Assembly: GCA_902729315.2 (NCBI GenBank)
Contig: LR746272.1
Coordinates: forward strand, 7,069,827-7,133,826
Origin: Spirodela intermedia
Lineage: Eukaryota; Streptophyta; Magnoliopsida; Alismatales; Araceae
Length of the DNA: 64,000 nt
Direction of reading: 5' to 3'
The notes under the pieces were generated by a model that saw only the letters and a program-made list of their open reading frames with translations, did no database searches and was not told where the DNA came from. Each line of letters opens with the position of its first letter. The stretch's first letter is position 1. The translations under genes and the position numbers were made by a program. Below are positions 25,401 to 36,835 of the stretch, piece by piece.

Positions 25401-27019
25401 CACATGCCACACAATGGGGGCGACCGGTTTCAGTCAGACAGGGTCCCTCAGCTCATACTAAGCACCAGATTGTCTCTGCTGCGAAGTATACTAATGGTAA
25501 CAGTAGAGTTTCTCCTTCGCAAAAATGCAAGGGATGTGGTGGATGGGGAGTTGATCTCGTGCAACAGTGGGGCTACTGTAACCACTGTACAAGGTAAGCT
25601 AGCAAATTATCCTCAAACCTCCATCAGCCTTACCTTCTTTTGTTGTTGACCATTTTCCCTGCACCTAATCCTCTTTACGAGGAGTGAACATATTTAATTA
25701 GTGCAAATATTCCCCATCCAGTTTTGATATATTCAACAATAAAACTACAGGGACTTACTGGATTAGTAGTTAATTGAGATTGGAATTGCAGGGTCCTTAA
25801 TCTTCCCTTTCAATCGAATCCTACTTCCACCTCCAGTGATCTTCAGCAAATAGGAAATATATCCAAGGACAGGTCAGGATCTGCTGTACCAAAACCAAGG
25901 TATGTCACCTTGAAGTGTGTTGACCTCTCAGAATTTTGTATCTTCATGTACCATGTATGTCTTAACGGCAATAAAAAGAAACGATTTTCTTTTCATGTCA
26001 TTTTCAAGAGGTTGAATTTGGCTGAAACTATGAATTTTTGGAATTGCTTAGGTCAACTTTCAAACCTCCTCTTGGTAAAGGCAACAAAAGAGGGGGAAGG
26101 AAACGTGCTTTCTCTGAGGATGATGAATTAGACCCTATGGATCCTAGTTCATATTCAGACGCTCCTCGTGGTGGTTGGTAAGCTGCCAATGTTCTTTCAC
26201 ATTTATTCCTTTTCAAAATCCTTTGGTTTGTTGGCCAATTTTACAAGATTGGTGAAATTTCACATGTCAATGTCTAGAGAACGAAAATTGAAGTTCGGAA
26301 ATTAAGAAAAATTATTAAATTAATAAAAAAATTCCTCTAGAGGTTGATGCAATGTAAGCACAGGATAAAATATCAGAAAAGTAAATATTTTAGTTGATAA
26401 ATATTTTTTTCGAGATTTACATTTACCAAGAGTTTATTCATACCTTTAACTTTCTTCAAATCGTGCAATATAATACTGATATTTTTTGTAGTATGATCCT
26501 CCGACTTACTCAAGTGATAGCTTTTAATGTCAGAAAAATAAGAAAGTGGCTAGTAATTACCGAATATTTATCTACTAATAGATCAGTACGACGTGATTTT
26601 AGAATGACATGTAAAAATTTTATGCATGCGTTTGCCATCCCACATTTTATGCACTGAGATCTTTTTTTTTAGCATAAATCCAACTGTGAAATCAGCTAAT
26701 ATCTGGCCATGAACAGTATCATGAAACTGAGAAGACTAGATCCTGCCTTGCTTTGTGTTTCTCTATGTCTACTCATGGTGAAGCATGGGTGAAGCTTTTT
26801 AGCAGAAATATAACTGAAATGAGCATCCGAGTCATCAATGGAAATGACAAGGGAGATCTCACAGTGTATGTCGTTGTCCCACGGTAATGATTGATATGCT
26901 TACGTACTTTAACTTTGCAGGGTTGTTGGCCTAAAAGGTGTTCAACCAAGAGCTGCTGATACGACTGCCACTGTATGTTTGTCTCATACCCCTTGAAATT
27001 CTTACACCTTTAATTCTTA

Positions 27020-27050
<31 letters not shown>

Positions 27051-27556
27051 AAATATGATTATTCAGTAAATCATCAAATCATTACGATATCGAGATATTT
27101 ATGCCAGTTTAGGTAAAACATGCGTGCTTTGTTCCCTCTCTCCTTCATTGTATGATAATCCTATCTTACTTCAACCTGCCAGTTATGGAGAAATTTGTAA
27201 GAAAATAAAGAACTTAATTTTCCTTTCAAAATTGATATTTATTTAATTGGACGTTGCCTCCATCTCCTACAGGGGCTTTAAAAAAATAAACCTTGAAAGG
27301 GGTCGAATTTTGTTATGAATTCATACAACTCGATGGATAAGATTCATCTGATGGAATGTTTAATGTCCGAGACCCCATTGCTTGTTTGTGCTTGTCTTCC
27401 CAGGGCCCTCTGTTTCAGCAGCGTCCCTACCCATCTCCGGGTGCTGTTCTCCGGAAGAATGCCGAGATTGCTGCCCAGAGCAAGAGACCAGGGTCTAACA
27501 TGGCTCCCATATCCAAGAGAGGAGACGGCAGTGATGGGCTCGGTGATGCAGATTAA
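19478..27556 (+). CDS. PQBP1: Polyglutamine-binding protein 1 homologue, two WW domains
   Basis: Thirteen coding exons: 19478-19618, 19727-19761, 19944-20022, 20112-20190, 22183-22254, 22342-22496, 22761-22817, 23600-23786, 25374-25593, 25792-25899, 26052-26177, 26921-26972, 27404-27556; 487 residues. WW1 has Trp206/Trp229/Pro232 and WW2 has Trp260/Trp283/Pro286; both are split by introns. A CxxC pair of pairs (Cys320, 323, 337, 340) in [18 protein letters not shown] may bind zinc. The C-terminus ([19 protein letters not shown], then [14 protein letters not shown]) is the PQBP1 signature that in animals binds the U5-15kD protein, so the product is a nuclear pre-mRNA splicing factor. The start ATG lies 6 bases after a 3' splice site, so the 5' UTR is spliced. 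The third coding exon needs a GC donor at 20023 or a 27-base longer form ending at 20049. An LTR interrupts the intron before 25374. Other intron ORFs look like noise. Confidence 0.9.
24201..24730 (+). mobile_element. Solo LTR in a PQBP1 intron
   Basis: 530 bp with terminal inverted repeats: it begins TGATAGGATCAAAC and ends GTTTTAATCCTAACA, whose reverse complement is TGTTAGGATTAAAAC. Flanks are CAGCC (24196-24200) and TAGCC (24731-24735), a 5-bp target duplication with one mismatch. A TATATAAG box lies at 24548-24555, as expected for an LTR promoter. No primer-binding site or internal region follows, so it is a solo LTR left by recombination. It lies in the intron that splits the Gly269 codon of WW2, in the same direction as the gene. 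Confidence 0.85.
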
Positions 27557-27812
27557 GCAGCAAGCACTCCCTCTTTCTCTTTTATATCGGTGTTTGATCG
27601 ACGGCGATCCTGTCCGAAGGCAAATGGAGCTGAAAAGCTTTTTGGCCCGAGCAGACCTGGGAATCGAAGGACTGGAAGAATCTGTTGGGTTGAAGAGAGC
27701 CTCTGAGAAAAAAGAATCCTGCTTTAGGGACGACCGCCCTTTGTTAATTCCTGGTGCCTTCCGACCCTTTTTTTTATTTTTTGCTAGCTTTTATTTTGTC
27801 TAAGATCATGTT

Positions 27813-27863
<51 letters not shown>

Positions 27864-28246
27864 TGAGCAGATCTCCAAATCCGAATGAAGACCTTGCGTG
27901 TGGGTTTTGATTGTTCCTAGAGGCAGGAATGATGGGCCTTGTGAATTTATGTTGCCTTCTTGCCCCTTTTTTTTTATTTGTATAAGAACATGCTGCTTCA
28001 CTCTCTCTCTCTATCTCTTTGTATATATCTATCTATCTATCTTCCTTCCTCCTTGCGTGTGGAGTTGGATTGCTCCTTGAGATAGTCTTGCTAAGTCCGG
28101 CGAGCCGGCCCGGCCGGGGTTTGGCGGGGGCGGTTTAGTCTGGCGGTCCAAAGCCCGCTACGCGAGATCGTTGCAGTGTTGTTCGTCGCATCTGGGCGTT
28201 GCGGATTCCTCCGGTTCCCCATGAGAGGAGGGAGCTCGGAGGGGGG
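27557..28246. other. PQBP1 3' UTR and SINA-like promoter interval
   Basis: 690 bp between two plus-strand genes. It contains a (CT)n tract at 27815-27864, a second CT-rich run at about 28001-28030 and short (ATCT)n at about 28026-28040. Just upstream of the SINA-like start the DNA becomes GC-rich (28095-28246), as is typical for a 5' leader. Confidence 0.5.
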
Positions 28247-30192
28247 ATGATGGTCAAATTCTCGGCGGAGGAAGGGAAAAATAGGACGGGGAAGCGCCGC
28301 TGCCTCCCCTCCTCGTCGTGTCCTCTGTCCGACAGTGGAGAGGAAGATGGCGACGCCGGCGACGCGGGAGAGGCAGATGCAGCGACCACAGGAGACTGGG
28401 AAAGCTCGGAGCATTCCTCTGGAGGTGGAAATGGGAGCTTCGACGGCGGTAAGGAGTCCGTCACCGTAACTATCGACCTCGACGTCTTGGAATGCCCTAT
28501 CTGCTACGAGATCATGGATCCGCCCATCTTCCAGGTCGGTGGAACCCTCTCTCCCTTCGTCTTTCTTCTCCGCCATCGCTTTATGAAAACCTAGCTCTCG
28601 TTGTCACCATACATGTCGGAGAATCCATGAATTCTCGTAATTTTAAGCGCCATCTTGTGAAATTTCTTGTCGTGACGCGCTCGCGAAGAATCGCAAGGAC
28701 TCAGTTGTTCATTTGGGATCTTATAATGGCAAAATTTTCGGGGTCTTGATGCCCACTTTTTCCGCAAACGAAACCAAGCGTAGTCAATAAAGTCCTCGCG
28801 CACCTGCGACTTTCATGAATTTCAATTGAATCGAATCCTCATGTCCATCATCACGTAAATACTTGAGCGTCAGACATGCCGATGCTTCGGATTGAGGTGC
28901 GATCGTACTGGTTCAGGGAAATCTAGAGGTTAAGATGGCTAGCATCTTGAAATCAAAGTCAGCGCTGTTCTTGGTTGGCTATGCGGCCGTGAAATGTATT
29001 CAGATTGGGTCAACGGAATCCAGAGGAATTTGTTGTGTGATGGAGTTGCTTGTGCCATTGATTTGAAACTGATGCTTGGGACTGGTCAACCAACAACGGC
29101 TCTTGCTCTGTGCCAGTCATCCCACAATTCTAATCATGCCTCATTTTTTCTTCTATTTAATCTATTGTATCTTTGGTAGATCTTGTGTCGGAAGTCAAAT
29201 AAATAGAAATCATGAAGTTTCCTTTTCAAGGTAAAACTCCAGATAAATGAAGCAGGTTCTATCACCAGTGGGGAGCATTGGTTATCATTGTTTCGAGAAA
29301 CTTTGATAAACTGTGTGATGACCTGATGGAACATCAGTGGGTCAACCCTAAAGTAAACTACTGGGTCTCAGTGGGTCAACCTATGCAAATGTTTGATGAA
29401 CATCTTGATTGCTCTGTAATGTATGCAAGTAAAATGGTCTTACACATCCATCTTCGCATGGTTTGACCTTTGGGTTATAATCATTCTATAATGATCTGAA
29501 TTTCTGATCGTCTTCTTCTCCTGATCTTGACGATTTAGTGCCAGAATGGGCACATCACCTGCTCCTCGTGCTGCGCCAAGATGAACAGATGCCACTCCTG
29601 CCTCCTCCCCCTCGGACCGACCCGCTGTCTGGCCCTCGAGAAGGTCGTCGAGTCCATCAAGGTCCCCTGCCCGTATGCCGGCAACGGCTGCGGGGAGATC
29701 GTCGGCTATGCTCAGCGAGACGCGCACAAGGCGGCATGCAGCCACGCGCCGTGCCATTGCCCGATCGCCGGCTGCGCATTCACAGGATCCGTCCCTCAGC
29801 TGGCGCGCCACTTCCGCAGCCTGCACGCGCACTGCGGGTCCTCCCTTCCGTACAATCGATCGCTGAAGCTCTCCCTCGACGACCGGGAGCCCTTCCACGT
29901 CCTCGTCGGGGCGGACGGCATCCTGTTCCTTCTTCTCAACAACAGCAGCGCGCCGGTGGGGAACGCCGTCTCCATGGTGTGCATTGGGCCCAGCTCCCTG
30001 AAGGGCAGGTTCTCCTACCAGCTGAAAGCAAAAAGCGGAGAAAGCTGCGTCCAGTTCGAGTCGGCGGTGGCGGCCGTCAGGCGGCGGGACCAGCCCTTGC
30101 TTCCGCCGGATTTCCTCCTGCTTCCACTGGGCTTCTGCGGTGACCAAGGGAGGCTGAGCTTGGATGTCTCTGTGTGGGCCAAGGTACCGTGA
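28247..30192 (+). CDS. SINA-like RING-type E3 ubiquitin ligase
   Basis: Two exons, 28247-28534 and 29539-30192, with a 1-kb GT..AG intron in phase 0; 313 residues. Residues 1-78 are acidic and Ser/Gly-rich, likely disordered. The RING is split by the intron: Cys83/Cys86 in LECPICYEIMDPPIFQ, then CQNGHITCSCC and CHSC (Cys97, His101, Cys104, Cys107, Cys113, Cys116). A SIAH-type zinc finger follows (CPYAGNGCGEIV...CSHAPCHCPIAGC...HFRSLH). The last 130 residues are the divergent TRAF-like substrate-binding domain. Proteins of this family ubiquitinate target proteins in the cytosol or nucleus; the target is unknown. Two ATGs are adjacent (28247, 28250); I took the first. Exon 2 is much more GC-rich than the intron. 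The arrangement matches the plant E3 ligase SINA-like 7/10 group. Confidence 0.92.
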
Positions 30193-30258
30193 ATCTTCGC
30201 ACACAATATGTGAATTTTATGTGAATATTTTTCCTTCGTATATGAAAATTATTGTTTC

Positions 30259-30294
<36 letters not shown>

Positions 30295-30318
30295 TATAAT
30301 ATATAATATATAATATTT
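30259..30318. repeat. (AAT)n and (ATATA)n microsatellite
   Basis: About twelve AAT units followed by AATATAT-type units, just downstream of the SINA-like stop codon, probably in or near its 3' UTR. Confidence 0.9.
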
Positions 30319-30775
30319 AAAGCTGAAGTCTTCAGGCTATCGATTTATTTTGGACGTGATTTTTTGTGGGGTTAATTTGTCTTCGGTCCCCGAAGCAAGC
30401 AGGTTGCCAATCACCGCATCATTTATCGGATAACATTTTACCCCTTGAAAAATTATTAATTGTGACGATAGACTGGTCTTTTTCTCTCGACCAAAGTTTT
30501 GGGGGACCAAAAATACGCAAGAAGAAGGGAAACTTGTTAATAAGCGGGGCTTTACTTTTCAGGGACCGAACAGTAATTAGTCAAAGTGTTCAGGGTTCAT
30601 TTTTATGAGGGAGAGTGACGAAGGGGGGGGGGGAATCCGATAATAATTAAAAGAAACCAAGATTGAAAGGATGCTTCTATTCCAATGACATTTTGGATAT
30701 CAAATATCAAAAATAGAACTTTTTAATTACCTCTGGGATTTTTTTTCTCTATCGTATGTTTAGGGAATTGGAGCA

Positions 30776-31034
30776 TGAGAGAGGGAAGGAGAGAGAGAGA
30801 GAGTGAGAGAGAGAGGGGAGGGAGAGAAAGAGAGAGGGAAGGAGAGAGTGAGAGAGAGAGTGAGAGGGAAGGAGGGGGAGAAAGAGAGAGTGAGAGAAAG
30901 AGAGGGAAGGAGAGAGTGAGAGAAAGAGAGGGAAGGAGGGAGAGAAAGAGAGAGAAGGAAGGAGAGAGTGAGAGAGAGAGAGAGGGAAGGGGAGAGAGAG
31001 AGGTAAGGGGAGAGAGAGAGAGGTAAGGGGAGAG
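30776..31034. repeat. 260-bp GA-rich purine tract upstream of AIP1
   Basis: Nearly uninterrupted purine run of GAGAGA, GGAAGG and GTGAGAG variants on the plus strand, ending about 136 bp before the AIP1 ATG. Such GAGA tracts in plant promoters and leaders are known binding sites for BBR/BPC proteins. The long open frames read through it are repeat artefacts. Confidence 0.92.
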
Positions 31035-31170
31035 TTGCGATGGAAAAGGAGAGCACGCACGTGCTCTCGACCCCGTGTTTTCTCCCCTCCGTCCAGCTCG
31101 GACTCTCTCCATATCCCTCTGCGAACCAGTCATCACCAACAGACGCGAACGATCCCACGGAGTTTGGGAG

Positions 31171-34100
31171 ATGGCGGAGCTCTCGGAGACCTACGCCTGC
31201 GTGCCGACGACGGAACGGGGGCGGGGGATCCTGATCGCCGGCGACCACAAGACGGACTCCATCGCCTACTGCAACGGCCGGTCGGTAATCATCCGGCGTC
31301 TCGACCGCCCCCTCGAGGTCTCCATCTACGGCGAGCACGCCTACACAGCCACTGTTGCCCGTTTCTCTCCCAACGGCGAGTGGGTCGCTTCCGCCGACGT
31401 CTCCGGCACCGTCCGGATCTGGGGGCGCAACGGCGATCGCGCCCTCAAGAACGAGTTCCGGGTCCTCTCCGGCCGCATAGATGACCTCCAGTGGTCTCCC
31501 GATGGGCAGAGGATTGTCGCCTCCGGTGAAGGCAAGGGCAAGTCCTTCGTTCGTGCGTTCATGTAAGCGATAATAGCGATGGTCTTCGGAGCTTTTCGAC
31601 GGCCGCTCCAATTGATCGAGCCTTTCGTTGCAGGTGGGATTCGGGCACCAACGTGGGGGAATTTGACGGGCACTCGAGACGGGTGCTGAGCTGCACATTC
31701 AAGCCAACTAGGCCGTTCCGGATTGTCACCTGTGGCGAGGATTTCCTGGTGAATTTCTACGAGGGCCCGCCGTTCAGATTCAAGCTCTCCCACAGGTTCG
31801 TCTGCAATTTTTAGGAATGATGGTAATCTACCGATGACGATGATGATTTTCAGCTGCCGCTAGTGAAATCATGCTCTTGCTTACTACTCTGATACCCTGA
31901 AAACTAATATCTGCTCATAATCTCGAAGGAACTGTATATCGATTTTTCATTTTTCAATCAGGAAAATTCTCAGCATCTGGAAAATTTTGCCGTCAGGAAA
32001 CCAATCAGATGTGGAGAAAGTTGAGAGATTTCCTCTCGAAACACAGGGCTACATTTTCTGGCTAAACAATTTAAAGGCAATACATAATCTTCGGAGAAGG
32101 AACAGTTAGTTTGACTCTAGAAGCATCCGTATGCAGTTTCATTGATGAATTCAGAGGACATCTCTTCTCCTGATGCTGGGTAGCCCGTAACATGATTTAG
32201 GAAGTACACTTTCTCATAAGTTTCTTCAACCGTCGTCAGAGGTAATCCGTGAAGCAAGGACTGAAGCCCAAGCATAAACTCATCAATATCCCTGCTCAAG
32301 TGGTTATTTGGTCTTCTGAAAGACAAAAAACATTACAGATACCTACTGAAGCCGTCAGAATGCAGAAACGGCTGAAACTGTCAAACACTAGACCCATAAA
32401 TTGGATATTCATTTGTGAAAAAAATCAAAAAAAAATTGTGCCCTGGATAATTGTGCAGCACCATTGGTTACTTTGGGATTCCCTCCTTACCCTTCACATT
32501 TCCATATTCTTTAAAAAGAATTCGTTCATATTGTTAAAGCTATTGGATCGACTACCCAAAATCAGTCAGCTATGAGCGAACTAGGCCCATAAATACTGTC
32601 CTACACGGATTTAATTCTATGTTAATCAATATGTGATTGCTCTAACAGAATCCCTTATAGGAAAGCCTACTGTTTTGTGATTATTTGCGTGGAAAACGCT
32701 AAGAAGTTCTGTTCAGCCCAAGAGCAGCCATCAGTTTTAATATCATGTTAAACTTATTGAGCGGTCAAAGTGAAAATTAATTTGTTGTGACCGGAGTTAA
32801 GTGTATCTTTAGGAGCACATATTTATTTTAATGTTATTTAGTACCGGAATATAATGAAATATGTGAAATAGAAGAACTACTAATTGATGGTTAGATGACT
32901 TTCCGTCCTTTCAATCTGAATGGTCCGGGAGTTTTGCAGCCACTTCCCTGATTTGTGTGGTCTCTACATTTCCTTGGAAGGCTCAAATATTCACTCTTAA
33001 AGTAAATGTTGTGATCATGTTCCAAATTTGGCCATTCTGCCGACCACGTTTGCTGTAGGAGAGGGTGCATTGAAGAACAGTGTAATAGATTTAGTGAAGA
33101 TCTGATGACAAGATGGCATTGCTGCAGAGCTTATGCCCGGTAAATTCAATGGATGATATTCCAAGGGAGATATGTTCTATGTTAGTGGCGTAAGATAGGA
33201 ATTGCAAGCTCCCATGTTCATCTACTCAACAAGTGAATTGAACTCGCTTAAATCCTGTTTGTTTTCTCAATGAATGCTAAGTTCTCATCCCGTATCTTTT
33301 TTTTTTTCCTTGATACATCGTTCTAAGAACATAAAACATTCTGAAATGTCATGCTCCAAATTCTAGTGTAATATCTTATTTTATTCCCTCTTTTCGAGAT
33401 GTTTTCTGTAATTTTTTATGGCTGATTGTGATATTTCTGCTGCTGCACGTGTTAGTTATTGGATCATAGTTTCTTCTCGATTCGTGTCCAGGGAGCATTC
33501 GAATTTTGTCAACTGTGTGAGGTACTCTCCCGACGGTACTAAATTCATCACCGTAAGCTCAGACAAGAAAGGAATAATATATGATGGTAAGACCGGAGAA
33601 AAGATGGGCGAGTTAGCTGGGGAAGATGGCCACAAAGGAAGCATCTATGCAGTTAGCTGGAGTCCTGACAGCAACCAGGTAAACTAGGCATTGATGCAAA
33701 ATTTTACTAGTTTTCCAAATATAGCGTCAAAACCAAAAATTAACCGCAAAATTGAAATTTCCTGACAAAATCCTCAGGTGTTGACCGTTTCTGCTGATAA
33801 GTCAGCAAAAATATGGGAAATAACAGACAGTGGGGGAGGGAAGTTGAAGAGGACGCTGAGCTGTGTGGCGGGCTCGGGCAGCATTGACGACATGCTTGTC
33901 GGCTGTCTCTGGCAGAACGATCATCTTGTGACTGTCTCTCTTGGCGGAACAATCAGCTTGTTCTCAGCCAGCAACCCCAATCAAATGCCCATATCATTTT
34001 CTGGCCACATGAAGAGCGTGAGCTCCTTAGCCTGTTTTCTTCAGGATGGGCAGAAAGCCATTGTCTCCAGCAGCTACGATGGCATTATAATTAGATGGAC

Positions 34101-35191
34101 TCAAGGCGTGGGATTTGGTGGAAAACTGAAAAGGAAGAACACCTCCCAGATCAAGTGCTTCTCTGGTGTCAGGGAAGAATTCATTGTTTCTGGATTTGAC
34201 AACAAGGTTTATATTTTAGTTCTGTCTCATGCTTCTCATACAATTCATGCACTTGGGGTCGCAAATTGTCGTGCATTTCTAATTTCCTGGGTACTTTCGA
34301 GGTTGGTTTCATTCATTCGAGTACCTGCTAAAACTTGAATCTTCATATCATCCATTGAACTTCACATGGCACTTTTTATCTTCTTTTTTATTGTGTGCGA
34401 AATCTCTTGTTTTGGGGTGATGATTTTTCTGATTTATTTTGCAGGTATGGAGGCATTCTTTGTGTGGCGATGAACTCGGAGACTCAGACCCCATCGACGT
34501 TGGCTCCCAACCAAAGGACCTGAGCCTGGCAGCTCAGTCTCCAGAGATTGCCTTGGTCTCGACCGATTCCAATGTCACCGTGCTCCACGGGACAGCTGTT
34601 GTGTCGACCACCAAGCTGGGATTTACTGCGACAGCATCTGCCATTGCGCCTGACGGTAGCAAGGCCATCATTGGTGGGCAGGATGGGAAGCTCCGTGTGT
34701 ACAGCATCCATGGAGGGGTGCTGGCAGAGACTGCCCTCCTCGAGAAGCATCGTGGTCCCATCACTGCGATCCGGTATTCCCCTGATGGTTCCTCCTTCGC
34801 CTCTGCTGATGCCAACCGGGAGGCCGTTGTCTGGGACTGTGTCTCCCTCGAGGTAAGAGTTGACTTTCCACGTCTGGTCATAGAAACGTCGAGCAATCGG
34901 AGTTTTCTGCTGATTACGGTCAAATTCCAGGTGAAGCTGAAGAACATGCTGTACCACACCGCGCGGATAAATTGCCTGGCGTGGTCGCCAGATGGGAGCA
35001 TGGTGGCGACTGGCTCGCTGGACACCTGCGTCATTGTCTATGAGGTGAGCAAGCCAGCGTCCAGCCGGATAACCATAAAGGGTGCTCACTTGGGAGGGGT
35101 TTGTGGCCTGGCCTTCAGCGACAAGGACAGCCTGGTCAGCTCCGGTGAGGATGCCTGCATTCGCGTCTGGAGGTTGACTCCACCATCGTGA
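31171..35191 (+). CDS. AIP1: Actin-interacting protein 1, WD40 double propeller
   Basis: Six exons: 31171-31562, 31634-31795, 33492-33678, 33778-34206, 34445-34852, 34931-35191; 612 residues, as in Arabidopsis AIP1. WD40 repeats run from residue about 55 to the end (e.g. [72 protein letters not shown]), giving the two-propeller fold. The protein works with ADF/cofilin in the cytoplasm to sever and cap actin filaments. All introns are GT..AG and phases agree. Intron 2 (31796-33491) is the only long one. Coding DNA is GC-rich at third positions, in contrast with the AT-rich introns. A 260-bp GA tract ends about 136 bp before the ATG. Identity is very secure. Confidence 0.97.
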
Positions 35192-36835
35192 AGTTGTCTG
35201 AGATGGGTGGGTGTCTCTCTGGCGAGGCAGCTGCCCTCGAGAAGGCCTTCTTTTTTGTTCAAGATCGTTGAATGGTAGTTTGCTGCTAGTATGATCTGCA
35301 GTGCTAGTGGTCGACAGAATGAAAGGTGGCGCCGCCGCATGTTGCCGCCACTCCAGCTATCCGGCCAGCCATGATGCCCCCGAGAACAGAGTTCTCGGGT
35401 GTGTGCTTGCTGTCGTCTCCCCCCTGTATCATGAATGGTAATCTCTGCGCTTGGGCTTTCTTTCACCAGGTTTCTTTTTGTATGGTCAAAAGGATGCAAA
35501 GAAGAAGAGGAAAGAGAATGTTGAGTGTGACTGCCCACTTAGTCTTCATTTTCTTATGATGTTGATAATCTTGCCCTCAGTAGTGACGGACCCCTGTATA
35601 TTATTTTCTGGACATAAATTAGTTGAAGTCTAGTGAGCCCTGGCCAAATAATTATCATACTTTCAGCTATCTTACCATTATTTGACCATTATTTTTAGGT
35701 CAAAGCGTGTTCCATTGTCATGCATTTGTAATAATCAAACACTGCACGATCAAACATAGATTTTAGTTGAATTAAGGGTACTTAGTTCCAAGATCTCTCC
35801 CATTTTTGGATAAATGGCTTATAGCGGCAAATAAATTAATGAAATATTTCATAGAAAAGGGTTTTTCAAAAGATAGGAATGATATATGAGGTGTTCTTTC
35901 CCTTTATGAGAATCAGGAGCTTTATTTTTCAATGATTGATGAAATAAGCAAGCGATTTCTCAAGAACATATGATGATGATACTGAGCCTCGCGCTGTTAA
36001 TTCGTCTATGAGTTTTGACGACGATCACAACATCATGTACATACTCGTTTGAAAAAATATGGAGTTATGAAGAGATTAAATGCCATTTGTGTGGTTGATC
36101 TCAGAAGCACACAAACAGACGTGTTACGTGGCTACACAAACAGCTGATCTCTGCATCAGCTGGCAGAGCATCCAGTGGATTGGCTAATCAGTAGTAAGTA
36201 GATCACCACAGAATGGGACACAGTGGGCTCGATTGGCGGACTGCCCAGCACCACAGAAAGAAGGACCGTCCACTCTGTCTCTCCGCTAGAAATAAAGACC
36301 ACTTAATAATAAATAAAATGGGCACATAATCTCGATGTTCTTCGTAATCTCGCTGTTCGTGAAGGGAGAAGTGGTCGACGGTCGGAGAAGTAAGGAGGCA
36401 GACAAAGGGGGGGAATGGGGAGGCGGAAGAAGAGCGAAGGGTTCAGAGCCGCCGTCGCGTGCATCTGATTAGCTTGAGAAAAGGGAGTCTTTTGAGCCTT
36501 AAAAATCGATGTTCTCGAAGGAAAAACCTGATAATTAAGTAGATATTTTATAGCTTGAGGCTGATGAAGGGTATTTAGTTTATGAAAGATGGGGGTAATG
36601 CCGTGGGTTTGGGAATAATTGTATTATTTTTTTATAAGAACATCATCTGGGAAATAATTCTGATTTGAATGGGAATGAGAGAGAGTCGGTGCCGCCCTCC
36701 ACTCGTCTCCTCGGGGCTCCTCCTCCATACCGCGCCCTGTCTCAGTTGCAGAGTGATTTACGGGTGGTCCAAGTCCCCAGCTTCTCTTCTTCACTCTTTC
36801 GCGCACCAAGAGTGGGGATTACTGCCGAGGTCCAC
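35192..36835. other. AIP1 3' flank and AAR2 promoter interval
   Basis: 1.6 kb between two plus-strand genes. The first 450 bp would hold the AIP1 3' UTR. I see no other gene. Purine-rich DNA at about 36360-36440 and a G+C-richer stretch at 36670-36835 lead into the AAR2 start. Confidence 0.45.

Noticed and set aside
29440-30204. 254-codon minus-strand frame opposite SINA-like exon 2
   Set aside because: Antisense of a GC-rich exon; no domain.
30723-31698. Long Ser/Leu/Pro-rich frames on the minus strand near AIP1
   Set aside because: They read through the GA tract and the antisense of AIP1 exon 1; repeat artefacts.
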